This document shows, piece after piece, positions 1-6,693 of a stretch of DNA of 64,000 nucleotides. A model generated the notes under the pieces. The model saw only the letters and a list, made by a program, of their open reading frames with translations, had not been told where the DNA came from and ran no database searches. Source of the stretch: Treponema sp. UBA3813 (lineage in GTDB: Bacteria; Spirochaetota; Spirochaetia; Treponematales; Treponemataceae); the NCBI GenBank assembly GCA_002368605.1, contig DFEB01000078.1, positions 1,028 through 65,027 of the forward strand. Reading direction: 5' to 3'. Within the stretch, counting starts at the first letter, position 1. The number at the start of each line of letters is the position of its first letter. The translations under genes and the position numbers were made by a program.

Positions 1-234
1 GACTTGATTATGAACAAGGAAGTATGTTTGGTAATCAACACGCCTAAGGCTAAACGCAACTACGCCGAAGACAGGAAGACGATTCGTAAGGCCTGCCTTA
101 AGTACAAGGTTCCGTATATTACAACTCTCGCTGGTGCGCTGGCTGCGGTTAAGGGTATTGAGAGTGTTAAGAATGGAAATGGTGGTGAAGGTGGAGTTCG
201 TTCACTTCAGGAGTACCATAGCATGATTAAGTAA
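1..234 (+). CDS. carB: Carbamoyl-phosphate synthase large subunit, C-terminal end (partial)
   Basis: The reading frame is open from the first base and ends at a TAA at 232-234, so only the last 77 codons are present. The peptide contains VINTPKAKRNYAEDRKTIRK, the end of the MGS-like allosteric domain of the large subunit, where nucleotide and ornithine effectors bind in known CarB proteins. The full enzyme makes carbamoyl phosphate from bicarbonate, ammonia and two ATP for pyrimidine and arginine synthesis in the cytoplasm. The internal ATG near base 10 is not a start. A strong terminator follows 38 bases later. The identification rests on the C-terminal domain alone; catalytic domains lie outside the window. 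Confidence 0.85.
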   Translation, partial: DLIMNKEVCLVINTPKAKRNYAEDRKTIRKACLKYKVPYITTLAGALAAVKGIESVKNGNGGEGGVRSLQEYHSMIK

Positions 235-271
235 TATTCTTACCGAATTATTCAACATTAATAACAAAATG

Positions 272-302
272 AAAATCGTCAGCCACGGCTGGCGATTTTT
301 TT
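272..302 (+). terminator. Rho-independent terminator after carB
   Basis: AAAATCGTCAGC and GCTGGCGATTTT pair with one T-G wobble around a CACG loop, and the hairpin runs into a T tract. The hairpin touches the 3' end of the convergent XRE gene and starts with an A-rich arm, so it could work in both directions. Confidence 0.85.
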
Positions 303-657
303 ATATCATTTGCAGAATATCATCCAAATTACTACTTATTTTATTTATGATTTCCTTTTTTATATGATTTCGGATTCTTTCTTTGCGTTCTAGTTCTTTT
401 TCATTTTCATTATTCGATAGGATATCTGTCTTTTCAGATGACGAAAATAACTCTAATACCGGCACATCTAAAGCTTCTGCAATTCGCTCAATTGTAGAAA
501 GTTTTGGAATATTTTTATAAGTTTCCATAAGACCAATATAACTGGCAGAAGTACCGCAGAAAATTGAAAGCCTAAGCTGCGAAATTCCTTTCTCCTGTCT
601 AATCCTTCTGATGTTATCTATTACAGTTTTCTCTAATTTTGTTGGCTCGTTATCCAT
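301..657 (-). CDS. XRE-family transcriptional regulator
   Basis: A 118-residue protein whose residues 10-66 form a Cro/C1-type helix-turn-helix: IRRIRQEKGISQLRLS, then GTSASYIGLMETYKNIP, the recognition-helix region, and a stabilising helix ending LDVPVLELF. The C-terminal 50 residues are highly charged and probably helical, with no recognised ligand domain, so dimerisation is the likely role. It is transcribed divergently from the SGNH gene at 767, and the space between holds several TGATA/TATCA inverted repeats that are good operator candidates. By family it binds DNA and usually represses its own promoter. Targets are not known; local autoregulation is an inference. Confidence 0.8.
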   Translation of the reverse strand: MDNEPTKLEKTVIDNIRRIRQEKGISQLRLSIFCGTSASYIGLMETYKNIPKLSTIERIAEALDVPVLELFSSSEKTDILSNNENEKELERKERIRNHIKKEIINKISSNLDDILQMI

Positions 658-750
658 ACTATCAATTTTGATATGTTTCGGACACTTACAACTTGTCTAA
701 CTGATAGTGTTTGATATATAGTGTAATTGATAGTTTTGATTAATATCAAA
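658..750. promoter_or_regulatory. Divergent control region with TGATA/TATCA inverted repeats
   Basis: TATCAATTTTGATA lies at 660-673. ACTATCAATT at 658-667 is the exact reverse complement of AATTGATAGT at 725-734. A further TGATAGTG lies at 702-709, and TTTGATTAATATCAAA is at 735-750. The repeats sit between the divergent XRE gene and the SGNH gene, as expected for an XRE operator array. Binding is inferred. Confidence 0.45.
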
Positions 751-766
751 TTTAGGAGTATCTATA

Positions 767-1600
767 ATGAAAAAATCTACAAAATCTCTTCTCTATCTTT
801 CAATAGCCTTAAATTGCTTTTTTGTAATAGCTTTTACATTTCTATGTATATATAAATGGAATTCAATAACAACTAGATTAGAAAAACTATTTTCAAAGAA
901 TCAACCTTCTGAAAAAGTGCTTTCTCAATTCAATAAAGAACCTTATCGATTTTTAAATGAAGAAGAAATATACAGCGATTCATCAGAAACAATTACAATT
1001 TTGTTTTTAGGCAACAGCCTGACTTATACAGGGGTTCCAGAAGAAGAACCTGATAAAACTCCAAGAGGTTTAACTTCAACTTCTAAGGATAAAGATTATG
1101 TTCATTTACTTGTAAAACGAATTTCCAAAGAAAAGAAAGTAAACATTGTTTATTCATTAACAAATATTGCCGATTTTGAACGACATTTCACAGAAGACGA
1201 ATTAGATTTTACCCGATTTTCGCAAGCAACAGTACAGAATCCCGATTATGTTATTTTTCAAATTGGCGAAAATGTTTCAAAAGAAGAAATGCTGCAAAAT
1301 AAAGATATTTTTATAAATCGTTATAGTAATGCAGTTTCACATTTCAAAAATTCAGTTAAAATTGTATGTCTACCTTGGTGGCAGGATCCAGAAAAAAATA
1401 ATCTTATTACTCAAGTTGCAATTAATTCAAAAGCTTATTTAGTTGATATAAGTCATTTAGGAAGTGGTGCAGATAAGCAAAACTATGCTGAATCATATAA
1501 ACATTATAAGCAACCAGGTGTAGGAACTCATCCTGGAGATTATGGGATGCAGAACATTGCCGATTGTCTTTGGACTGTTTTTAATGCAGCGGTAAAATAA
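767..1600 (+). CDS. Membrane-anchored SGNH/GDSL-like hydrolase
   Basis: A 277-residue protein with an N-terminal membrane segment (about residues 8-28) after KKSTK, so the catalytic part is probably outside the membrane. SGNH-family blocks are visible: FLGNSLT (block I, nucleophile Ser), an Asn-containing block near residue 165 (FQIGENV), and HPGDYGM (block V, catalytic Asp and His). The family contains esterases and acetyl or acyl hydrolases acting on polysaccharides or lipids; the substrate cannot be read from sequence. The start follows TTTAGGAG. The gene is AT-rich by eye compared with the metabolic genes downstream, and the divergent XRE gene suggests local regulation. An alternative is a non-catalytic SGNH-fold protein. 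Confidence 0.65.
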   Translation: MKKSTKSLLYLSIALNCFFVIAFTFLCIYKWNSITTRLEKLFSKNQPSEKVLSQFNKEPYRFLNEEEIYSDSSETITILFLGNSLTYTGVPEEEPDKTPRGLTSTSKDKDYVHLLVKRISKEKKVNIVYSLTNIADFERHFTEDELDFTRFSQATVQNPDYVIFQIGENVSKEEMLQNKDIFINRYSNAVSHFKNSVKIVCLPWWQDPEKNNLITQVAINSKAYLVDISHLGSGADKQNYAESYKHYKQPGVGTHPGDYGMQNIADCLWTVFNAAVK

Positions 1601-1855
1601 TGGTGTTGAAATTGGAATACTGATAGGCATTTTGATTTTCATAACCTTATAATAAAATTCATAAAATTTTATGAAATCTCCAAAGGTCAGAAATTCAAGC
1701 AAGACCCAAACTGGACAATCATTAAAGGCAGTAATTTTATATTCATTGCGGTTTTTCTGGCTATTAGGTCAAAAGTCGAGTTTTTGCAAAAAGTATGTCA
1801 TTGTCGTGCAATGTGCGGCAAGGCTCTTTTTTGTTACCAAAAACTAACTCAATTT

Positions 1856-2191
1856 CTACCGAATCGTTTCAATCACGCCGTCAAGTGTTTTTTCAATGAT
1901 TGAATCGCTCAATTTGCTGACTTTTTCTAAAAGACGATTTTTATCAACATGTACGAGTAAATGCGGTTGCGTTACCGAATCTTTTGGCAAGCTTGTCAGT
2001 TCTTTTGAAAGAAACACATTGTTGGGAATTTCCGCGTAAACGGTGTTCGTCGTCAAAGGAAGCACAACCACCGTCCGAAGATTGCTTTCGTTTAAGACAT
2101 CGCTTTGCAAAATGATTACAGGACGGCGGAATCCGACCTCGCTTCCGAACGGCATGCCGAAATCAACCCACCATACCTCACCACGAGTCAT
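1856..2191 (-). CDS. MazF/PemK-family endoribonuclease toxin
   Basis: A 111-residue protein with the PemK-like fold signature: it begins MTRGEVWWVDFG, then RRPVIILQSDVLN, VVVLPLTTN, and VTQPHLLVHVDKNRLLEKV near the C-terminus. Toxins of this family cut single-stranded mRNA, often at short sequence motifs, and are held inactive by a cognate antitoxin. The start lies inside the end of the antitoxin gene (14-base overlap) with GGGAGG just upstream, so the two are translationally coupled. The length is normal for the family. This is a complete, apparently intact toxin gene; its cleavage specificity cannot be deduced. Confidence 0.88.
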   Translation of the reverse strand: MTRGEVWWVDFGMPFGSEVGFRRPVIILQSDVLNESNLRTVVVLPLTTNTVYAEIPNNVFLSKELTSLPKDSVTQPHLLVHVDKNRLLEKVSKLSDSIIEKTLDGVIETIR

Positions 2192-2420
2192 TTTTCAAAG
2201 CCTCCCTCACGCTCTCCAAGCCAGCATCACAATACTGCATTTGTTCCGAAACGGGGATTTTTTCAAGCACGGCGTTTATTTTTTCAACCTCAGTTTTGTC
2301 TGTCGGTTTTGCCTGCGCCTGTGGAAGCGATTTCACGAGAAATGTGATGAGTTCTATCCGCTCTGGCACATCAAGCAACACGGCTTGTTGTGCGAAAGTT
2401 TGAAATTCCGCATACGACAT
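2178..2420 (-). CDS. Putative antitoxin partner of the MazF-like toxin
   Basis: An 80-residue protein directly upstream of, and overlapping, the MazF-like gene. It has no obvious ribbon-helix-helix or AbrB signature. The N-terminal half, with LDVPERIELITFLVKSL, looks like a short helical DNA-binding or dimerisation unit, and the C-terminal half is acidic, as expected for a segment that wraps the toxin. A clear AAGGAGG ribosome-binding site precedes the ATG. The antitoxin role is inferred from position, size and overlap. A palindrome between its -10 element and the upstream region is a candidate for autoregulation by the toxin-antitoxin complex. Confidence 0.7.
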   Translation of the reverse strand: MSYAEFQTFAQQAVLLDVPERIELITFLVKSLPQAQAKPTDKTEVEKINAVLEKIPVSEQMQYCDAGLESVREALKNDSW

Positions 2421-2440
2421 GTCTGCCTCCTTTTGGATTT

Positions 2441-2460
2441 ATTATACCGCATTTTCGCGG
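2441..2460 (-). promoter_or_regulatory. Toxin-antitoxin promoter -10 and adjoining palindrome
   Basis: Read on the minus strand, CCGCGAAAATGCGG (an inverted repeat with a 6-base centre) abuts TATAAT, 20 bases before the antitoxin ATG region. A palindrome placed between -35 and -10 is typical of autorepressed toxin-antitoxin operons. The -35 box is weak. The rest of the 2461-2660 stretch shows no gene that I can support. Confidence 0.5.
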
Positions 2461-2665
2461 AATTTACATTAAGTTTTTACTTTATTGACACGGTTTTCGC
2501 CGACTTTGCGCTTGACTGGGCAACAAATTTTTGTAAGGCGGCGGAAATTCCTTTTAATTCCATTCATTCATTTCTTCTATGGGAAAGGCAAGTTGAGATT
2601 AAGAAAAATGAATGTGAAACTTGATTGAAAAAATAAGAGGGAACTTTTAAATAAAAATATTAACC

Positions 2666-2693
2666 TTGGCATTAAGATTTATGGTATTATAAT
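2666..2693 (+). promoter_or_regulatory. Sigma-70-like promoter of the Shedu-type gene
   Basis: TTGGCA, a 16-base spacer and TATAAT lie 30 bases before the ATG at 2723. This gives the nuclease gene its own promoter, separate from the divergent toxin-antitoxin pair. Confidence 0.6.
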
Positions 2694-2722
2694 TCATAAA
2701 TTCATAAGTCGTAGGTATCAAA

Positions 2723-3937
2723 ATGTCGCTTGAAATATTCAAAAAAGATAATCTCCTTGTCTTGTATTTTTCAATTGAATACCCAGAAAATAGCAATATT
2801 GTATGGGTGTTTGATAAAATTGAAGAAAGAGGCTCTTGCAAACTAGCAAATACTTTTTTGCTAACAAAGAATGATATTCTCGATTATGATAAGGAAACAT
2901 ATTCTTATGGGGAATTTATTATAGCACAACTAGAACAAAATGGAGATGAAGAATACTATAAAATTAACAAAAGAATTCTTCAAATTTCATTTGACTTATA
3001 TTTTGAAAAATCTTGTGATATTTCAAAGATGTATTTTCTGACCGCCCGAAAGACTTCAATTTTTAAAATAATAGACGAAATTGGAATAGACATTCCATTG
3101 GTCATTGGCGGAAATACAGATAATGCAATCTCAGAAGCTGATTATATAAAACTATTGCAAAGCTTGCCTAATGGGTATGAACACAGTCTCTATGATAAAG
3201 CACGAGTTTGCACGGCTTTGAAAAAATTCTTTTGCGTTGAAAAAGATAAAGAAACCACATTTCAAAAATATGTTAATTCAAAGAATTTGTCAGAAAACGA
3301 TTTGTCAGATATTTATTTTGAAGATTTTGACATACAGCGTTATGAGTTTTTGTTAAAGAAACTAAAAAAGATGTTGAAAACTGAGAATGAATACAGTGAA
3401 AAAGATTGGCAAAATGAAATAATTAAATTCATAAAAATTATATTTCCAAAATATGTACTTAGCGAAAAGGAAGCCATTATTAAGAAAAATGATTATCATA
3501 ATATGAAAAGAATAGACATAATTTTGGGTGACTATGACGGAAACATTGATATAGTTGAAATAAAAAAGCCAGAATCTGCGGAATTGTTAAGAGAATATAA
3601 AAATCGAGATAATTATGTTCCGAGCGTTGCATTGCAAGCGGCAATAATGCAGGCAGAAAAATATATTTATTATTTGTCAAAAGACGGTATTGAAGCAGAA
3701 GAAAATTTGAACAAACAGTTTAGTAAAAAAATACCATCTTGCTATGAATTTAAAATCAGAAATCCACGCGCAATAATAATTTTAGGAAGAAGTGAAAACT
3801 TTTCAGAAGAACAAAAAGAAGATTTTGAAATTATTAAACGGAAATACAAAAACATTGTTGATATTATTAGTTATGATGATTTGTTAAATCGATTAAAGAC
3901 AGTGGTAAATCTCTTAAAAAATCAAAATTTTTCGTGA
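2723..3937 (+). CDS. Shedu-type (DUF4263) PD-(D/E)XK nuclease, candidate phage defence
   Basis: A 404-residue protein. Its C-terminal half fits the Shedu SduA C-terminal nuclease domain (DUF4263): DWQNEIIKF (about 228-236, with a conserved Glu), KRIDIILGD (262-270, the metal-binding Asp), DIVEIKKP (276-283, the E-x-K of the PD-(D/E)XK core), then ALQAAIMQAEKYIYYL (303-318, the helix with conserved Gln and Tyr). The N-terminal 200 residues have no recognised domain, in keeping with the variable sensor part of this family. Characterised Shedu proteins are single-gene anti-phage systems that nick DNA. The gene is AT-rich by eye and lies next to a toxin-antitoxin pair, consistent with an accessory origin. 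The family call is by motif reading, not a search. Confidence 0.72.
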   Translation: MSLEIFKKDNLLVLYFSIEYPENSNIVWVFDKIEERGSCKLANTFLLTKNDILDYDKETYSYGEFIIAQLEQNGDEEYYKINKRILQISFDLYFEKSCDISKMYFLTARKTSIFKIIDEIGIDIPLVIGGNTDNAISEADYIKLLQSLPNGYEHSLYDKARVCTALKKFFCVEKDKETTFQKYVNSKNLSENDLSDIYFEDFDIQRYEFLLKKLKKMLKTENEYSEKDWQNEIIKFIKIIFPKYVLSEKEAIIKKNDYHNMKRIDIILGDYDGNIDIVEIKKPESAELLREYKNRDNYVPSVALQAAIMQAEKYIYYLSKDGIEAEENLNKQFSKKIPSCYEFKIRNPRAIIILGRSENFSEEQKEDFEIIKRKYKNIVDIISYDDLLNRLKTVVNLLKNQNFS

Positions 3938-3959
3938 CAGACATTTTGACAATTCTTTT

Positions 3960-4709
3960 TTGGAGATTCCAGTAACCGCAGAATTTTACAGACAGACGAG
4001 TGCGGACGGAAATTATTGGCTTGAATTTTCAGAACCATTTTTGCGCGACATAACTTTCATAAAGCACACGCTTGGAAACGGAAAGCCAGGCACGAAGGAA
4101 TTCATAACTTGGTCAGAAGAAAAAATCACGCTGCTTTTTTACACGGAAGAGGAAAAAGAAAAGGCTTTTAAGGTTTTTGTTGAAGAATATGATGTACAGC
4201 AAGAGCAGAATACACGGATAGCGGAAACTAATCGCCTTGCGGAAGAAAATCAGAAAAAATTATTCAATGCCGCAGTCGCATCAAAAAGCCTTTCAAAACT
4301 CACGGATTACATAAAGAAAAACTGGGATGAGGCGCATTTCCAATATTCTGCATTTGAAGAGGTTGCAAAATTGCTCGCACAAGATAACAGCATAAAAATG
4401 AAAAAACTGCCGTACAGCATTACAAATCCATATAATTTAGACAGAAATTGCATATACATTGAAGACCAATTATCAGTTTATCAATGGACTGGGCGGGGAA
4501 CTTTCTTGGCACAAACTTCAGAGGGAATTATGATTTATATCCGAAACGTTTACGATTTGTCTGCAATAGACAAACATGCGGACTGTGTGTATTTGCGATA
4601 CGCAGGTACTTTTGAGTACAATTCAATTTCCGCAGGTGTGCAGGTCGTCCCGCAGTTTGACTTGATTTATAACATTGAAGATGTTGTTTTTCCTTCTTAT
4701 GGGAAATAA
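3960..4709 (+). CDS. Hypothetical protein, uncertain or truncated 5' end
   Basis: A 249-residue frame with no recognised domain. It is well coded throughout (charged helices at about residues 55-130, then a beta-rich C-terminal part containing YIEDQLSVYQWTGRG). The only plausible initiator is TTG at 3960, with no ribosome-binding site; upstream the frame stays open for only 14 codons to a TAA at 3915 inside the Shedu gene. The protein starts abruptly in a strand-like segment (EIPVTAEFYRQTS), which suggests either coupling to the preceding gene or loss of the original 5' end by recombination. Base use differs from the Shedu gene, so the two may not share an origin. No function is assigned. Confidence 0.5.
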   Translation: MEIPVTAEFYRQTSADGNYWLEFSEPFLRDITFIKHTLGNGKPGTKEFITWSEEKITLLFYTEEEKEKAFKVFVEEYDVQQEQNTRIAETNRLAEENQKKLFNAAVASKSLSKLTDYIKKNWDEAHFQYSAFEEVAKLLAQDNSIKMKKLPYSITNPYNLDRNCIYIEDQLSVYQWTGRGTFLAQTSEGIMIYIRNVYDLSAIDKHADCVYLRYAGTFEYNSISAGVQVVPQFDLIYNIEDVVFPSYGK

Positions 4710-4713
4710 ATTT

Positions 4714-4802
4714 CGGGGGCGTTGCGGGCGGCGTTTGAGCCCGCAGAGGGGGTAGCGTAAAACGCCGAAGGCGGTTGGAGCGAGGGGGAGACTTCCCCCA
4801 CC
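4714..4802 (+). repeat. Dispersed palindromic repeat, family A, copy 1
   Basis: The element shares three conserved blocks with an inverted copy at 50286-50367: GGGGCGTTGCGGG, CCCGCAGAGGGGGTAG and GAGGGGGAGACTTCCCCC. The first two can pair (TGCGGG with CCCGCA), and the last is itself a hairpin (GGGGGAGACTTCCCCC). Between the second and third lies a hairpin, AACGCC-GAA-GGCGGTT, whose sequence differs from copy 2 although the pairing is kept. It is G-rich and unlike the AT-rich flanks. Confidence 0.75.
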
Positions 4803-4857
4803 TGCTGAAATGTTTTCCACAATCCAGTATACTTTCCGCAGAAAGCAGGAGCAAATT

Positions 4858-5691
4858 ATGACTTTTATTTCATGGAACATAGATTCAATTAATGCGGCGC
4901 TGACTTCTTCTTCGGACAGGGCAAAACTTTCGCAGGAGGTTTTAAAAAAACTGGGCGGCTACGATGCGGACATAATCGCCATTCAGGAGACTAAGCTTCC
5001 GGCGGAGGGGCCTTCGGATAAGCACCTTGAACTTCTGGCAGGCTATTTTCCCGGTTACAAAATTGAGTGGCTTTCTTCCGTACCGCCTGCAAAAAAAGGC
5101 TATGCGGGTACGATGATTCTCTATAAGGAAGGGCTGACTGCCCGCCGCGAAGTTGTACGACTGGGTGCGCCTGACACAATGGACGATGAAGGCCGCCTGC
5201 TTGTCCTTGAATTCGACGGATTTTATTTTGCTAATGTCTACACTCCCAATTCCGGGGACGGCCTCAAGCGGCTTTCCGAGCGCCAGAAGTGGGACGAGCT
5301 TTACGCCGAATACCTTTCCAGCCTTGATGCAAAAAAGCCTGTGATTGCCTGCGGGGACTTTAATGTTGCCCACAAGGAAATCGACCTTGCAAACCCGGCT
5401 TCAAATCATTTTTCAGCGGGCTTTACTGACGAGGAGCGGGAAGGATTTACAAAGCTTTTAGCCCGGGGTTTTACCGACAGTTTCCGATATGTGCATGGTG
5501 ATGTAAAGGATATTTATTCCTGGTGGGGCCAGCGAATCAAGACTTCGAAGATTAACAATTCCGGCTGGCGGATTGACTACTTCCTCGTCAGCGACCGTAT
5601 CAAAGAGCAGATTAAAAAGTCAGAAATGATTGACTCAGGCCCGCGACAGGACCACACGCCTATTCTTCTGGAAATTGACCTGGCTTGTTAG
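4858..5691 (+). CDS. xth: Exodeoxyribonuclease III (AP endonuclease)
   Basis: A 277-residue enzyme of the exonuclease/endonuclease/phosphatase superfamily, the usual size for ExoIII. Motifs in order: SWNIDSINA, AIQETKL (catalytic Glu), YTPNSGDGL (Tyr), ACGDFNVAHKEIDL (Asp and Asn), YSWW, and RIDYFLVSD followed by QDHTPILLEI (Asp-His pair). It cleaves DNA 5' of abasic sites and removes 3' blocking groups in base-excision repair, using Mg. The ATG at 4858 follows AGGAG at proper spacing; an in-frame ATG at 4810 would place the start in the flanking repeat and is less likely. The gene stands alone and converges on the DUF1848 gene. Confidence 0.92.
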   Translation: MTFISWNIDSINAALTSSSDRAKLSQEVLKKLGGYDADIIAIQETKLPAEGPSDKHLELLAGYFPGYKIEWLSSVPPAKKGYAGTMILYKEGLTARREVVRLGAPDTMDDEGRLLVLEFDGFYFANVYTPNSGDGLKRLSERQKWDELYAEYLSSLDAKKPVIACGDFNVAHKEIDLANPASNHFSAGFTDEEREGFTKLLARGFTDSFRYVHGDVKDIYSWWGQRIKTSKINNSGWRIDYFLVSDRIKEQIKKSEMIDSGPRQDHTPILLEIDLAC

Positions 5692-5700
5692 AAGACCTTT

Positions 5701-6636
5701 TCAGAACAAAAAAAGCTGCTCGTCACGGAAGGATTTTTGCTTTGCGTTTTTTATGATGTCGCCTTCTTTTGATTCGCCTAAAATGAAAGTGGAGTCAGGA
5801 TTGTGCAGCGCCCGATTTTTTTCCACAAGGCGGGCATCATAGTTTGCGTAGCAGTATTTGCAGAGGTGAGGACAGGAATTGTAGGCTCCGATGTCGTTTG
5901 TGGGAAGGCAGAGGCAGTGCTTTCTTAGGACGGAAAGGCCGATTTTGGGCAAAAGGTGAATACCGGCCGCTTTTTCGACGATTTCTCTGGAAACACAGGC
6001 CCCCTGCTCAACTCCGCATGATGTTAAATCGACTTTTTCGGCACAGGACTCAATCTTGATTCCGTTCTCAAATGCGATTCGTGAAAGCGAAGATGCCAGG
6101 AATTTCTGGTCGGACTCGGAAACTTCTTTTACGCCGGGAAAATTTTTCTTGGTCTTTTCGTAAAGGTCGATAAAGCTGATGATGCAACGGTCGCTGTAAC
6201 CGCGCAGTTTTTCTGCCATCTGACGAAAGGCTTTTATATGGAAGGAAACAGAATATTTTGAATCGACAAAAATCGGGTCGTATCGCCAGCAGACCCGGTC
6301 TTTTCCCAAAATTCTGCTTAATTCACAAAATGAATCCATGACACTGCCCTTTTCGGGAACATTAGGCTCGACATCCTTTTCGTAGGGCGTAATCGTCACA
6401 AAAAAGTAGAGGCCCAGCCCCATTTCTTTTAGTTCTTCAAGATGCGGAATCATGGGGGCTGGATTTTTCGTGCAAAAAACGATACAGTCCACGACATCGC
6501 GGGTGAGTTTGTAGCGCGCGACTTGCTCCCCATAGTAGGGATTTCGCACATCCACAAAGCCAGCGCGGACTCGGTTCATGAACCACTCTGAGTAAAAGGC
6601 AGGAATGTCTGTTCGTCCGCTCGCAAAAATCAGCAT
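5701..6636 (-). CDS. DUF1848 family protein
   Basis: A 311-residue protein with the DUF1848 hallmark N-terminus (SGRTDIPAFYSEWFMNRVR, then VVDCIVFCTKNPAPM) and a C-terminal cysteine cluster CPHLCKYCYANYDA, ending in the family's typical DEQLFLF tail. The CxxCxxC arrangement resembles a metal or Fe-S centre, but it lies at the C-terminus rather than the N-terminal position of radical-SAM enzymes. The central part (VTITPYEKDVEPNVPEKGSV) recalls the spore photoproduct-lyase-like TIM-barrel, so a redox-cofactor enzyme is possible. No activity is established for the family to my knowledge. It is a single gene, 9 bases from the convergent xth. Confidence 0.8.
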   Translation of the reverse strand: MLIFASGRTDIPAFYSEWFMNRVRAGFVDVRNPYYGEQVARYKLTRDVVDCIVFCTKNPAPMIPHLEELKEMGLGLYFFVTITPYEKDVEPNVPEKGSVMDSFCELSRILGKDRVCWRYDPIFVDSKYSVSFHIKAFRQMAEKLRGYSDRCIISFIDLYEKTKKNFPGVKEVSESDQKFLASSLSRIAFENGIKIESCAEKVDLTSCGVEQGACVSREIVEKAAGIHLLPKIGLSVLRKHCLCLPTNDIGAYNSCPHLCKYCYANYDARLVEKNRALHNPDSTFILGESKEGDIIKNAKQKSFRDEQLFLF

Positions 6637-6649
6637 GGGGAGATTATAA

Positions 6650-6684
6650 CAAAAAAGCCGGCTTCCATAAAGGATAACCGGCTG
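6650..6684 (-). terminator. Rho-independent terminator after uxaA
   Basis: On the minus strand AGCCGG and CCGGCT pair around a 16-base loop and are followed by six T residues. It separates uxaA from the DUF1848 gene transcribed in the same direction. Confidence 0.75.
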
Positions 6685-6693
6685 TTAAAAACG

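Noticed and set aside
2043..2624. A 193-residue plus-strand frame across the toxin-antitoxin genes
   Set aside because: It is antisense to the MazF-like toxin and its antitoxin, which have proper starts, overlap and family motifs; the plus-strand peptide has no coherent domain.
4528..4880. Minus-strand frames through the family-A repeat with peptides such as GGSLPLAPTAFG
   Set aside because: They arise from the GC-rich repeat. A similar peptide appears at the other copy only because the repeat is shared; no start signals.
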